NCBI RefSeq assembly: GCF_024218775.1
Contig: NZ_CP100404.1
Span: 2,542,001-2,606,000 of the forward strand
Direction of reading: 5' to 3'
DNA: 64,000 nucleotides
DNA from: Haloarcula marina
Lineage (GTDB): Archaea > Halobacteriota > Halobacteria > Halobacteriales > Haloarculaceae
Shown: piece after piece, positions 44,469-52,765 of the stretch
Position numbering within the stretch: position 1 is the stretch's first letter
Layout of the letters: each line of letters starts with the position of its first letter
The notes under the pieces: model-generated
Told to the model about the DNA's origin: nothing
Seen by the model: the letters and a program-made list of their open reading frames with translations, nothing else
Databases searched by the model: none
Program-made: the position numbers and the translations under genes

Positions 44469-45205
44469 CACTGCTACGAGTGGAGGACGTACACAAGTCC
44501 TACGACGCGGAGGAGGTACTGAAAGGCGTCAGTTTCGAGATGGGCAAGGGGGACGTAGACGTGCTGATGGGTCCCAGCGGCAGCGGGAAGTCCACGATGT
44601 TACGCTGTATCAACCGTCTGACCGAGATAGACAGCGGCGAAATCTGGTTGGACGACACCTCGGTCTACGCCCCCGAGACGGACGTGAACAAACTCCGGCA
44701 GGATATCGGAATGGTGTTTCAGGGATTCAACCTCTTCGCCCATCTCACGGCGTTGGAGAACATCACGCTGGGGCTGAAGCGCGTCCGCGGAATGAGCGGG
44801 GCCGAAGCCGAAGAGCGCGCGGCGGAGCACCTCTCGCGAGTGGGACTGGCCGCGCAAGCCGATTCCTACCCCGCGGAACTCTCGGGCGGCCAGCAACAGC
44901 GCGTCGGCATCGCCCGCGCGCTGGCGATGGAGCCGAAACTGATGCTGTTCGACGAACCGACAAGCGCCCTCGACCCGGAACTCGTCGGCGAAGTCGTCGA
45001 CGTGATGCGTGACCTCGCCGAAGGCGGGATGACGATGCTCGTCGTCACCCACGAGATGGGCTTCGCCCAGTCGGCCGCCGAGACGATTCACTTCCTCGAC
45101 GACGGCCGCGTCGTCGAGTCCGGGTCGCCCGAGAAACTGTTCGAGAACCCCGAGCACGACCGGACGACCGAGTTCCTCACCGGCCTCCAGACGAACCACC
45201 AATGA
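44465..45205 (+). CDS. Amino acid ABC transporter ATP-binding protein
   Basis: The 246-residue ATPase has Walker A GPSGSGKSTML, Q-loop FQGFNLF, signature LSGGQQQRVGIARAL, Walker B LMLFDEPTSALDP and switch His VTHEMGF. It is the GlnQ/HisP type. It overlaps the upstream permease by 4 bases and the downstream permease by 4 bases (ATGA junctions). Confidence 0.95.
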   Translation: MTLLRVEDVHKSYDAEEVLKGVSFEMGKGDVDVLMGPSGSGKSTMLRCINRLTEIDSGEIWLDDTSVYAPETDVNKLRQDIGMVFQGFNLFAHLTALENITLGLKRVRGMSGAEAEERAAEHLSRVGLAAQADSYPAELSGGQQQRVGIARALAMEPKLMLFDEPTSALDPELVGEVVDVMRDLAEGGMTMLVVTHEMGFAQSAAETIHFLDDGRVVESGSPEKLFENPEHDRTTEFLTGLQTNHQ

Positions 45206-46203
45206 GCGCCGAGGAACCGTCCGTCACCGACGAACCGACCGTCGCCGACGAAGTCCGCACCACCGTCACCGTCGACACCGACCAACCGTGGGCGCTCCTC
45301 GGCCTGGCGGTGTTCTGGGGCTGGTTGCTCGTCCGGTGGACGAACGACTTCCTGCTCCCCGACGCGATAGCGTTTCCCAGCGACCAGTCGTTCTTCCCGG
45401 CCGCACCGTTCGCCGCCGCCGCCGAGTCCGTCGGGTCCGTCGCCGCCTCGCTCGGCGTCGTCGGCGCGCCGCTCGACTTCGTGGCCGGGCTTTTGAACTT
45501 CGTCGCCGGGGCGATTCCCTCGCTCCCGGCGTTGGCCCGCGGCGCGTGGCTCACCATCGTCCTCACCGTGGCGGGTATCGCGCTGGGGTTCGTCCTCGCC
45601 GTCCCGCTGTCGGTCGCTCGCGTCTACGGCGGCCGCGGCCTGCGGTGGCTCTCGCTGTCGTACACCGAACTCATCCGCGGGACGCCGCTGTTGGCCCAAC
45701 TGTTCGTGCTGTACTTCGGCCTGCCGCTGACCCAGATAATCCGGGAGCTACCGGGCGTGGGCGTCGGGTTCGTCCCCGGGACGGCTGTCTGGGTCGCCAT
45801 CATCGGCTTCACGCTCAACAGCGCCGCGTATCAGGCCGAGTACATCCGGTCGGCGCTGGAGTCCGTCGACGCCGGGCAGTTGACCGCCGGGCGGGCCATC
45901 GGCCTCTCGCAACTGGAGAGCATCCGCTACATCGTCCTGCCGCAGGGGCTTCGCTACGCCATCCCCGGGTGGTCGAACGAGTTCGTCTACCTCATCAAGT
46001 ACTCCTCGCTCGCGGCCTTCATCACGGTGCGAGAACTGTTCTTCCAGGCCGAATCCATCGCCAACGACACGTTCCGCTACACGGAACTGTTCGTCCTCGC
46101 CGCGCTCTTTTACCTCGCGCTGGTCGTCTCGGCGTCGCTGCTGATGAATCAGGTCGAAGCGCGCACCGCGATTCCCGGCCTCGGCGGCAAGCGACAGGCC
46201 TGA
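45202..46203 (+). CDS. Amino acid ABC transporter permease (2), long N-terminus
   Basis: The 333-residue permease has an N-terminal hydrophilic segment of about 30 residues, an extra N-terminal helix and long loop, then the His/Gln-type permease core with the coupling motif LPQGLRYAIPGWSNEFVYLI. It closes the four-gene operon. Extended N-termini of this kind are common in amino acid permeases that pair with a shorter partner. Confidence 0.9.
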   Translation: MSAEEPSVTDEPTVADEVRTTVTVDTDQPWALLGLAVFWGWLLVRWTNDFLLPDAIAFPSDQSFFPAAPFAAAAESVGSVAASLGVVGAPLDFVAGLLNFVAGAIPSLPALARGAWLTIVLTVAGIALGFVLAVPLSVARVYGGRGLRWLSLSYTELIRGTPLLAQLFVLYFGLPLTQIIRELPGVGVGFVPGTAVWVAIIGFTLNSAAYQAEYIRSALESVDAGQLTAGRAIGLSQLESIRYIVLPQGLRYAIPGWSNEFVYLIKYSSLAAFITVRELFFQAESIANDTFRYTELFVLAALFYLALVVSASLLMNQVEARTAIPGLGGKRQA

Positions 46204-46227
46204 GACGGCCCGTCGCCCGCCACCGGC

Positions 46228-47727
46228 CTACATGAAGTCCGACAGGCCAGACTGCTGGTCGTCCTCCTCGGCGGCGTCGCTGTCGGGCACCTCGTCTTCG
46301 TCTTCGCCTTCGTCGTCCGCGTCGTCGTCCGACGTACCGCCGAGCGTGGCCTGTGAATCGTCGCCGTCCTCAGAGCCGTCCCCCGTATCGCTCTCACTCG
46401 CTTCGGCACCGCCAGCGGACGCTCCTTCGAACGCGCCGCCCGAGTGTTCCACGGCGGCCTCCTCCTGGAGTCGTTCGGCGTCCTCGACGATTGACTGGAC
46501 CTTGTTCGTGTTCTCGCCGGACCCGGTGATGAAAGAGAGGTGGCCCGCGTCGAGTTCGTAGGTGGCCGCCATCGCCACGGTCAACTCGCGGTTCGTACAG
46601 TGGTGAGTCATCGTCGCGAGGAACGGCATGATTTCGCGCCGCGCCGTTCGCATCGAGACGCCGTCGACGGCCGCAATCTGCTGGGCGATGTAGTCGCGGG
46701 TGTTGCGCGCGCCCTTCGAGCGACCGAGTTTCGACCAGTAACTGGGCGGGCCGTAGCGGGTCCACCCGCCCTTCTTTCCGTCGCGGGCCGCGGCGACCCC
46801 GGCAGTCATGTTGTCGCCCGCGTACCGCCAAAAGGAGTAGTTCTGCGTGGCTCGGACCCGGCCGAGCCACTTATCGGCGTTCGAGAGGAACTCGTAGGCC
46901 CGCACGAGTTCCGCGCCCTCGTAGTCTTTGGGCATGTTGTCCTCTATCCAGTTGATCAGGTCGTCCGGCGTCTCGTCCACGTCGTAACTGGCCTTCAGTG
47001 ACTCCTCGGCCGACCCTTCCTTCAGGACGATGTCGAGGTACTCGAAGATGCCTTCTGAGGTGTCGCGTTCGCCCGAGACGTAGTCGTCGGCCTCGATTCG
47101 GTCGCGGCCCTCGGCGGTCGCTTGCAGGTCCTTGATGGCCCCGCGCAGGTCGCCGGTGTTCTGCTCGGCGATGTCCTCGATGACCGCGTCGGTGTACTCG
47201 ATACCCTCCTTGCGGCAGATGTCCCGTAAGACCGGGACGATAGAGCGCTTCTGGACGCCAGAGAACTCGATATCCTGACAGTTGTTGCGGAGGCCGTTGG
47301 ACATCTCGTAGTACTCGTTGGCGATGAGTATCATCGGCTGGCTGGCCTCTTTGACGAGCGAGGTGACGGCCCGCGCACCGCCGCGGTCAGCGTTGCCGTG
47401 GATGTTGTCGGCCTCGTCCATGACGACGAGACGGCGGCCCGACCCGCCAGCGGTGAGCGTTCCCGACTTGGCCGCTTCGCCAGCGACCCGTTCGATGACG
47501 TCCTTCGTTCGGGAGTCGCTGGCGTTGAGTTCGATGGTCGGCCAGCCCATGTCGTTCGCCAGCGCGTGCGCCGCCGACGTTTTCCCGACGCCCGGCGTGC
47601 CGTGGAGGACGACCGCCTCGCGGTGACTCTCCCACGTGTCGGCCCACTCCTTGAGGGCGTCGCGGGCCTTGTTGTTGCCCCGCACCTCCGAGAGCGTGCT
47701 CGGGCGGTACTTCTCCGTCCAGTCCAT
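46228..47727 (-). CDS. rfcL: Replication factor C large subunit
   Basis: RfcL is the clamp loader subunit that works with RfcS to load PCNA. The 499-residue protein has Walker A HGTPGVGKTSAAHA, Walker B VVMDEADN, and a C-terminal PIP-box-like QQSGLSDFM that binds PCNA. An Asp/Glu-rich linker of about 65 residues precedes this end. ATG 47727 (MDWTEKYRP) is the family start; an upstream extension to 47874 is not protein-like. It converges with the ABC operon. Confidence 0.95.
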   Translation of the reverse strand: MDWTEKYRPSTLSEVRGNNKARDALKEWADTWESHREAVVLHGTPGVGKTSAAHALANDMGWPTIELNASDSRTKDVIERVAGEAAKSGTLTAGGSGRRLVVMDEADNIHGNADRGGARAVTSLVKEASQPMILIANEYYEMSNGLRNNCQDIEFSGVQKRSIVPVLRDICRKEGIEYTDAVIEDIAEQNTGDLRGAIKDLQATAEGRDRIEADDYVSGERDTSEGIFEYLDIVLKEGSAEESLKASYDVDETPDDLINWIEDNMPKDYEGAELVRAYEFLSNADKWLGRVRATQNYSFWRYAGDNMTAGVAAARDGKKGGWTRYGPPSYWSKLGRSKGARNTRDYIAQQIAAVDGVSMRTARREIMPFLATMTHHCTNRELTVAMAATYELDAGHLSFITGSGENTNKVQSIVEDAERLQEEAAVEHSGGAFEGASAGGAEASESDTGDGSEDGDDSQATLGGTSDDDADDEGEDEDEVPDSDAAEEDDQQSGLSDFM

Positions 47728-47904
47728 TGCTGAGAGGCAGGCGCGTGACGCGTTTAGTGGTTGCGGAGCGCTACGGGCCTCGGCGGTCCGCGCGTCGCCA
47801 CGTTCGCGCGGCATGAACCCACAGTTTCGCACCGCACACTTGTTGTTATAACGTTGCGAGTGGCCCGAAAGCATATACCGAGCGCCGTCGCCGTGTGACT
47901 CGCC

Positions 47905-48471
47905 ATGAACGAAGACAGCCGCAGCTACGTTTCCGGTGCGGTCGTCGGCGTCGCCGCGTTCGTCATCGCGTACGTACTCGTGTACGCGATGACCATCTCG
48001 GTCGTGCGAGAATCGATGCTGACGGGCCTCGCGGAGGCCTTTGGCGACGAGAACGCCGCGTGGAAAATCGTCGGCTGGGTGTTCTTCAACGCCCAGTTCG
48101 TCACGACGACTATCACCGTCGACCTGCCGCTCGTCGGCGGCACCGAGGCGGTGAATCTCATCAACGAGAGCGACGCGTTGTCGCCGGTCCTGTACCTGAT
48201 TCCCCCGGCGCTATTGACTGTCGCAGGCATCGCCGTCGCGCGTCTCGACGGCACCGTGGAGACCGCACGAGCGCTCCGCGTCGGGCCGTCGGTCGCCCTG
48301 GGCTACCTTCCGCTCGCCGTCGTCGGCGCGTTCCTGTTCACCGTCAGCGTCGGCGAGGGGAGCGGTGGCGCTCCCGACATCCTGACCGCCGTCGTCCTCG
48401 CCGGGGTCGTCTATCCCGTCGTGTTCGGGACGCTCGGGGCCACCGTCGCCACGGCAGTCTCCGGCGACTGA
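47905..48471 (+). CDS. DUF7978-type haloarchaeal membrane protein
   Basis: This 188-residue protein has about five hydrophobic helices, one very near the start (VVGVAAFVIAYVLVYAM), with a lone polar middle region. I recall similar haloarchaeal proteins as DUF7978, low certainty. GCATATACC about 34 bases upstream is a TATA candidate. It is divergent from rfcL, with no known function. Confidence 0.68.
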   Translation: MNEDSRSYVSGAVVGVAAFVIAYVLVYAMTISVVRESMLTGLAEAFGDENAAWKIVGWVFFNAQFVTTTITVDLPLVGGTEAVNLINESDALSPVLYLIPPALLTVAGIAVARLDGTVETARALRVGPSVALGYLPLAVVGAFLFTVSVGEGSGGAPDILTAVVLAGVVYPVVFGTLGATVATAVSGD

Positions 48472-48516
48472 CGCCCGACCGAGCGTTTATCAGACAGGAC
48501 CGGACCAACCCCGGTC

Positions 48517-49131
48517 GTGGTATCGCCACGTCTGACCGACCTCCCGGGGGACGAAAGCGGTGTGAACAGAGCGGTTACACCACTCGTCGCCGTCGTCCTA
48601 CTGGTCGGCCTCACGGTCGTTCTCGCCGCCTCGGTAACCGCCGCGAGCGTCGGCTACGCCGCCGAGTTGCGCGAGCGCGCACCGACCGTCTCGCAGTCCG
48701 CCGCCGAGTACGAACGGTACGCCGCGGGCGGCGGCCGCTACGCCGACCACGTGATTCGCCTCACGCACCTCGCCGGAGACACGCTGACCGTCGCCGACCT
48801 CGAACTCGTCGTGGACGCGAGCGACGCCTGCGGGAAGGTCGGTCGCCTCGTGAACGTCCCCATCGCGGGCGACGACCCCGTTCCGACCGAGCGGTACGTC
48901 CGCGGCGACGACGTGTTCGACAACTCGTACAACGCCGTCGAAGGACCGATAGGCACGGGCGACGTGGACGACGACGGCGAGTGGAGCGCCGGCGAGACGG
49001 CCCAGTTCCGCCTCGCGAGCGGTGACTGCCCGCTCCGCGACGGCGACCGCCTGACCGTTCGCGTCGTCCACGCGCCGACGAACGCGGTACTCGTGGCGGA
49101 GACGATTCGAGTCCGTTCCGGGTCACGCTGA
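48517..49131 (+). CDS. Type IV pilin-like protein
   Basis: The 204-residue protein carries an archaeal prepilin N-terminus: GVNRAVTPLVAVVLLVGLTV fits the class III signal (RAVSPxxGVxL-type) and the hydrophobic polymerisation helix. The rest is a beta-rich ectodomain with two Cys (DACGKVG and SGDCPLR) that could form a disulfide. Start GTG 48517 is chosen because a TTTATC box sits about 30 bases upstream; a shorter GTG at 48562 is possible. No pilus assembly genes are adjacent. Confidence 0.8.
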   Translation: MVSPRLTDLPGDESGVNRAVTPLVAVVLLVGLTVVLAASVTAASVGYAAELRERAPTVSQSAAEYERYAAGGGRYADHVIRLTHLAGDTLTVADLELVVDASDACGKVGRLVNVPIAGDDPVPTERYVRGDDVFDNSYNAVEGPIGTGDVDDDGEWSAGETAQFRLASGDCPLRDGDRLTVRVVHAPTNAVLVAETIRVRSGSR

Positions 49132-49182
49132 AGCCCACCGTTTCGGTACGTTTTTATTCCGGTGTCGCCACCTTGTCAATCA

Positions 49183-49890
49183 ATGACAGGCGGCGCGCGC
49201 GGAGAACTCGCCGAGAAGATAGCAGGCGAAGTCGCGCTGAGCGACGCCCCAGGTGCGACCCTGCGGAAGTGGCGCACCGACTTCGGCGTCGCCCAGACGG
49301 AACTGGCCGAGCGACTCGACGTGTCCCCCTCGGTGGTCTCGGACTACGAGAGCGGCCGCCGAGACAATCCGGGTATCGGCGTCGTCCGTCGACTCGTCGT
49401 GGCCCTCCTGGACATCGACGAGGAGCGCGGCGGCGACCACATCCGCCAACACGCCCGCGTCCTCTCCTCCGGGTTCGACAGCGACGTGGTCCACGACCTG
49501 CGCGAGTACAGCGCCAACGTCCCCGTCGACCGGGTGTACGACGCCATCGACGCCGAGGAACTCCACCGGGGCGGCACCGACACCGTCGCGGGTCACACCG
49601 TCATCAACTCCATCGCCGCCATCACCCGCCTCTCCTCCGACGAGTTCTACCAACTGTACGGCCAGTCGACCAACCGCGCGTTGGTGTTCACGAACGTCAC
49701 CCGCGGCGAGTCGCCGCTGGTCGCTCTCCGAGTCGTCTCGCCGACTCCGAACGCCGTCATCCTCCACGGCCTCGACGGGGACGCCGTGTGGGACCGCGCC
49801 GCGGACCTCGCCCGAATCGACGACTTCTCGCTCGCGGTGACGAACGCCGATTTAGCGGACGTGCTCGACGGATTGCGCGGCCTGCCGTAA
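49183..49890 (+). CDS. XRE-family transcriptional regulator
   Basis: The 235-residue protein has a Cro/C1-type HTH (LRKWRTDFGVAQTELAERLD then VSPSVVSDYESGRRDNPG, about residues 28-65). The C-terminal domain of about 150 residues has a FTNVTRGESPLVALRVVSPT segment like the archaeal COG1395 group (from memory). ATG 49183 sits 28 bases after a TTTTTATTCC box. It follows the pilin gene but has its own promoter. Target unknown. Confidence 0.85.
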   Translation: MTGGARGELAEKIAGEVALSDAPGATLRKWRTDFGVAQTELAERLDVSPSVVSDYESGRRDNPGIGVVRRLVVALLDIDEERGGDHIRQHARVLSSGFDSDVVHDLREYSANVPVDRVYDAIDAEELHRGGTDTVAGHTVINSIAAITRLSSDEFYQLYGQSTNRALVFTNVTRGESPLVALRVVSPTPNAVILHGLDGDAVWDRAADLARIDDFSLAVTNADLADVLDGLRGLP

Positions 49891-49907
49891 GAAGTAGGGG
49901 ACGGCGT

Positions 49908-51122
49908 TCAGAGCGTGACCAGCAGGTCCGTCGCGTACATCACCGCGAGCCCCGCGAAGAACGCGAGGAGGTTCGCTGGCGTGACGAGCGACCCGCGACG
50001 GCGAACCATCCGCCCGATTTCCCAGTTCACCTGCAGGATGGCTCCGACGCCGATGGCGAGAAAGAGCGCGCCGAGCGTCGGTGAGTAGGCGGCGCTCCCT
50101 ATCCACCCGCCGAAGATGACTGGTGCGCCGGCGAGCGTACCGAGTGCGACGAAGTGCCAGAGCGACGGCCGCTCGCCCTCGGCGACGGGCGCGACCACCG
50201 CCGGACCCTCGGTGACGTTGTGAATCATGAAGCCGACGACGAGGAACGCACCAAGCGAGACGTGCCCGAGCGCCACCGAACTCCCGATTGCCAAGCCTTC
50301 GGCGAGGTTGTGCAGGCCGATAGAGAGGGCGACGAGATAGGCGAGTCCCAGCGGCCGCACATCTCCGGCACTGTTCCACTCCGAGACGGCCTGTACCAGC
50401 AACAGCGCACCGAGGATTCCGAGAACCACTAGCAGATTGCCCTCGAAGGCGCCGGGAACTTCCGCCGCCAACTCGAACGCCTCGAACCCGGCGTCGAACG
50501 CCAAGAATCCGAGGACGCCGACGGCGAACAGCAAGATGGCGTGCAGGGAGCGGTCGCTCATGTCCCGCATGACCGGGAACCACAGCATTCCCAGCGCGAC
50601 GGGGATGACGCCGACGAACAGGCCGACGACTGCGAGCAGACCCAGCAGTTCACCGGTCAGTCCAGGGGACACCTGCGGCGCGACGATGGTGTGCCCGAAC
50701 GTCGCGCCGTCACTGAGGACGAGGGCAGTGTGGATGTCCCACGTCGGCGTCCAGTGGTACGGGACGACGATTCGGCCGCTCTCCATCGGGGCGAGCGTGT
50801 TCGTCGCTTCGCCACCCGCGAACATCGTGAAGTCCCAGTACGCGTCGTTGACGAGTACCTGGCTGACCGTCACCGGGTCCGGGCCGTTGTTCGTCACGTG
50901 GAGGACGACTGTCTCGTCGTTCGGGAGCGACGTGTGGGTCACCGTGACGTCGGGGAGCGCACCGCCCGTCGCCAGTCCGGCGAAGGGGTTGAGCAGGACG
51001 AATCCGGCGACGACCACCCCGAGCAACACCAGCGGCGTGACGGCACCGACCCACCGCGGGAGGCCGAACGGCATCCCCGTCCGAGAGACGGCCTCGCCGC
51101 CGTCCGTCCGTCGGTCGCTCAT
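49908..51122 (-). CDS. ZIP-family metal transporter with extracytoplasmic beta domain
   Basis: The 404-residue membrane protein has one N-terminal helix, a beta-sandwich-like segment of about 85 residues outside the membrane (about 55-140), and then a ZIP channel of about eight helices. The two ZIP metal-site motifs are visible: GLHNLAEGLAIGSSVALG and GFMIHNVTEGPAVVA. ATG overlaps the preceding oxidase stop (ATGA), so it is the second gene of an oxidase-transporter operon. The metal is not determinable (zinc, iron, manganese or copper); the neighbour suggests copper or iron handling. Confidence 0.88.
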   Translation of the reverse strand: MSDRRTDGGEAVSRTGMPFGLPRWVGAVTPLVLLGVVVAGFVLLNPFAGLATGGALPDVTVTHTSLPNDETVVLHVTNNGPDPVTVSQVLVNDAYWDFTMFAGGEATNTLAPMESGRIVVPYHWTPTWDIHTALVLSDGATFGHTIVAPQVSPGLTGELLGLLAVVGLFVGVIPVALGMLWFPVMRDMSDRSLHAILLFAVGVLGFLAFDAGFEAFELAAEVPGAFEGNLLVVLGILGALLLVQAVSEWNSAGDVRPLGLAYLVALSIGLHNLAEGLAIGSSVALGHVSLGAFLVVGFMIHNVTEGPAVVAPVAEGERPSLWHFVALGTLAGAPVIFGGWIGSAAYSPTLGALFLAIGVGAILQVNWEIGRMVRRRGSLVTPANLLAFFAGLAVMYATDLLVTL

Positions 51123-52369
51123 GCTTGCACCTCGAAGAAACTCATCCAGCCCAGTTCGGCGAACTCCGACTGGTGCGCGTGGAACATGTACAACCCCGGG
51201 TCGTGGTCGGAGTAGTCCAGTTCGACGATGCCGCGCTGTGCCTGACACTGCATGATGGTGTCGATCGTCTTGTGCGTGGGCATGAGCGTCGTTCCGTGGT
51301 CGTAGTAGTCGAAGAACTGCGAATGGGAGTGGAACGAGTTGACGAGGTCGAACTCGATGGCGTTGATGAGGTACACCCGCTGTCGCTGGTCGCGCTGAAT
51401 CTGTATCGGCTTGACCGTCTCGCCCGCCGACCACTCACCGTTCTCGGCGTCGGTCGACCCGACACCGTAGGCGAAGGCGCGCGTGTTCGCGGCGTACACC
51501 TCGTTGTCGCCGTCGAAGTTGGTGTCGAAGCCGTTCATCACCATCACCATCTCGTCGACTTCGTCGGCGCGGTACTCGTGGTTGCGCAACTCGGCTTCCT
51601 CGACCAGTTCCGCGCGCAGGTCGTCCGTCATCGGCCCGTGGTAGTTGACGTACTCGCGGGGGTTCTGCCGGACGCGTTCGGGGTCGGGGTCGATAATCAT
51701 CGCCCCGTAGAGACCGCGATGGATGTGCTCTTTCAGCGGCATCGAGTGGCAGTGATAGAAGTGACAGCCCGCGGGTTGGGCCTTCCACTCGTAGACGAAT
51801 CGTTCACCCTGTTCGATGACTCCCGGGCCGTTCTGCGGAATCCCGTCCATCCGCGGGTTGACGTTCTTCAAGTGCGGGTGGATGGTGTGCGGGTGTTCCT
51901 GCCCGTTCGAGAACCGAATCCGGATGAGTTCGCCTTCGACGGCGCGGAGCGTCGGGCCGGGCACTTGCCCGTTGTATGTCCACGCAGGGAACGTTACCCC
52001 GGGCGCGATTTCGATTTCCCGAAGGGTCGCGTTCAACTCGAACTCGCGGACTCGCTGGCCGCCTTCCATCTTCACCGTCCCGGTCCTGAACTCGCGGAGG
52101 TACTCGTGGGGGTCGAAATCCGCCGACTGGAACTCCCCGACGACGCCAGCGCGACCGTGTGGGGAGGTGTCGCCATGGTCACCGGACGCGCTGGCCCCCC
52201 CGGAGAGACCCACCGCACTCGCTCCCGCGACCCCGAGGCCACCGAGCACGGCCCGTCGACTGACTGCCGCATCGTTTTCGACCGCGGCGACGAGTCGGTC
52301 GGTGAGCGATTCGGTGAGTTCTGCGGCGTCTTCACGTTCGCCGGTCGCCCGCGACCCTTCGTCAGACAT
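51119..52369 (-). CDS. Secreted multicopper oxidase, two-domain laccase-like
   Basis: The 416-residue protein has a Tat signal (SRRAVLGGLGVAGASA) and two cupredoxin domains. Copper ligands: HPHTIHPHL, HCHSMPLKEHIHRGLYG, FHSHSQFF and FHAHQSEF. The type 1 Cys is in the first domain, as in NirK-like and type C two-domain oxidases; the last motif has HAH rather than HCH, so domain 2 has no type 1 site. The trinuclear cluster histidines appear complete. It overlaps the ZIP gene. The substrate (Cu(I), Fe(II) or phenolic) is unknown. ATG 52369 or 52408 are both possible starts. Confidence 0.9.
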   Translation of the reverse strand: MSDEGSRATGEREDAAELTESLTDRLVAAVENDAAVSRRAVLGGLGVAGASAVGLSGGASASGDHGDTSPHGRAGVVGEFQSADFDPHEYLREFRTGTVKMEGGQRVREFELNATLREIEIAPGVTFPAWTYNGQVPGPTLRAVEGELIRIRFSNGQEHPHTIHPHLKNVNPRMDGIPQNGPGVIEQGERFVYEWKAQPAGCHFYHCHSMPLKEHIHRGLYGAMIIDPDPERVRQNPREYVNYHGPMTDDLRAELVEEAELRNHEYRADEVDEMVMVMNGFDTNFDGDNEVYAANTRAFAYGVGSTDAENGEWSAGETVKPIQIQRDQRQRVYLINAIEFDLVNSFHSHSQFFDYYDHGTTLMPTHKTIDTIMQCQAQRGIVELDYSDHDPGLYMFHAHQSEFAELGWMSFFEVQA

Positions 52370-52446
52370 CACTCCGCACCGTCCTCGGAACCGGTCCACC
52401 GAGCGCACTCGACAGAGTGGCGTTTTTAGACAATTGCATATCTATA

Positions 52447-52462
52447 TTTAGATGCATCTAAA
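52447..52462. promoter_or_regulatory. Perfect 16-bp palindrome (metal-repressor operator candidate)
   Basis: TTTAGATGCATCTAAA is a perfect dyad that sits against a TATA-like AAATATAG on the minus strand, so a bound repressor would block the promoter. The gene start is 78 bases (or 39 from the alternative start) downstream. It resembles DtxR/IdeR/MntR-type operators in length and A/T arms. Control of the oxidase-ZIP operon by a metal-responsive regulator is inferred. Confidence 0.6.
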
Positions 52463-52630
52463 GTAAAAATGTACCGGTAGGGAGACTGGTCGTGTTCGAC
52501 CGCTAGACCGACAATAATACCGGTTCTACGCAAGCGTCACCAGTATCTCGTCAGTCAGCGGTAGGATAGAACGGTTCGAAAATGAAACCTCGCCGTTCCG
52601 GTACGAGGTTCTTTCCTTCGGTCAGAAATT

Positions 52631-52713
52631 CGCTACTTCTCACGGGGTCGCTACTGCTTCCCGTTCACCATTCGAGACCCTCGCTTCGGTCGGCGTCTCG
52701 CTACTGCTCACGG
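52631..52713. repeat. Imperfect repeat CGCTACTTCTCACGG-like, three copies
   Basis: Copies at 52631-52645 (CGCTACTTCTCACGG), 52649-52663 (CGCTACTGCTTCCCG) and 52699-52713 (CGCTACTGCTCACGG). They lie just past the stop of HMG-CoA synthase. Spacing is 18 and 50 bases. They could be a remnant repeat element or part of a terminator-like structure. Confidence 0.5.
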
Positions 52714-52765
52714 TTTCCCGTCGGTTATCGCGTCGCTTCGAGGGCCGCGCTTCACGCGCCCCTCG

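Larger units (their letters stand above)
52370..52765. other. Intergenic region between oxidase and HMG-CoA synthase genes
   Basis: This region holds the oxidase promoter with the palindromic operator near 52447-52462 and A/T-rich DNA around it. Nearer the synthase gene it holds imperfect repeats CGCTACT(T/G)CT(C/T) (separate entry). I see no gene; the frame 52582-52842 is not protein-like. Confidence 0.6.
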
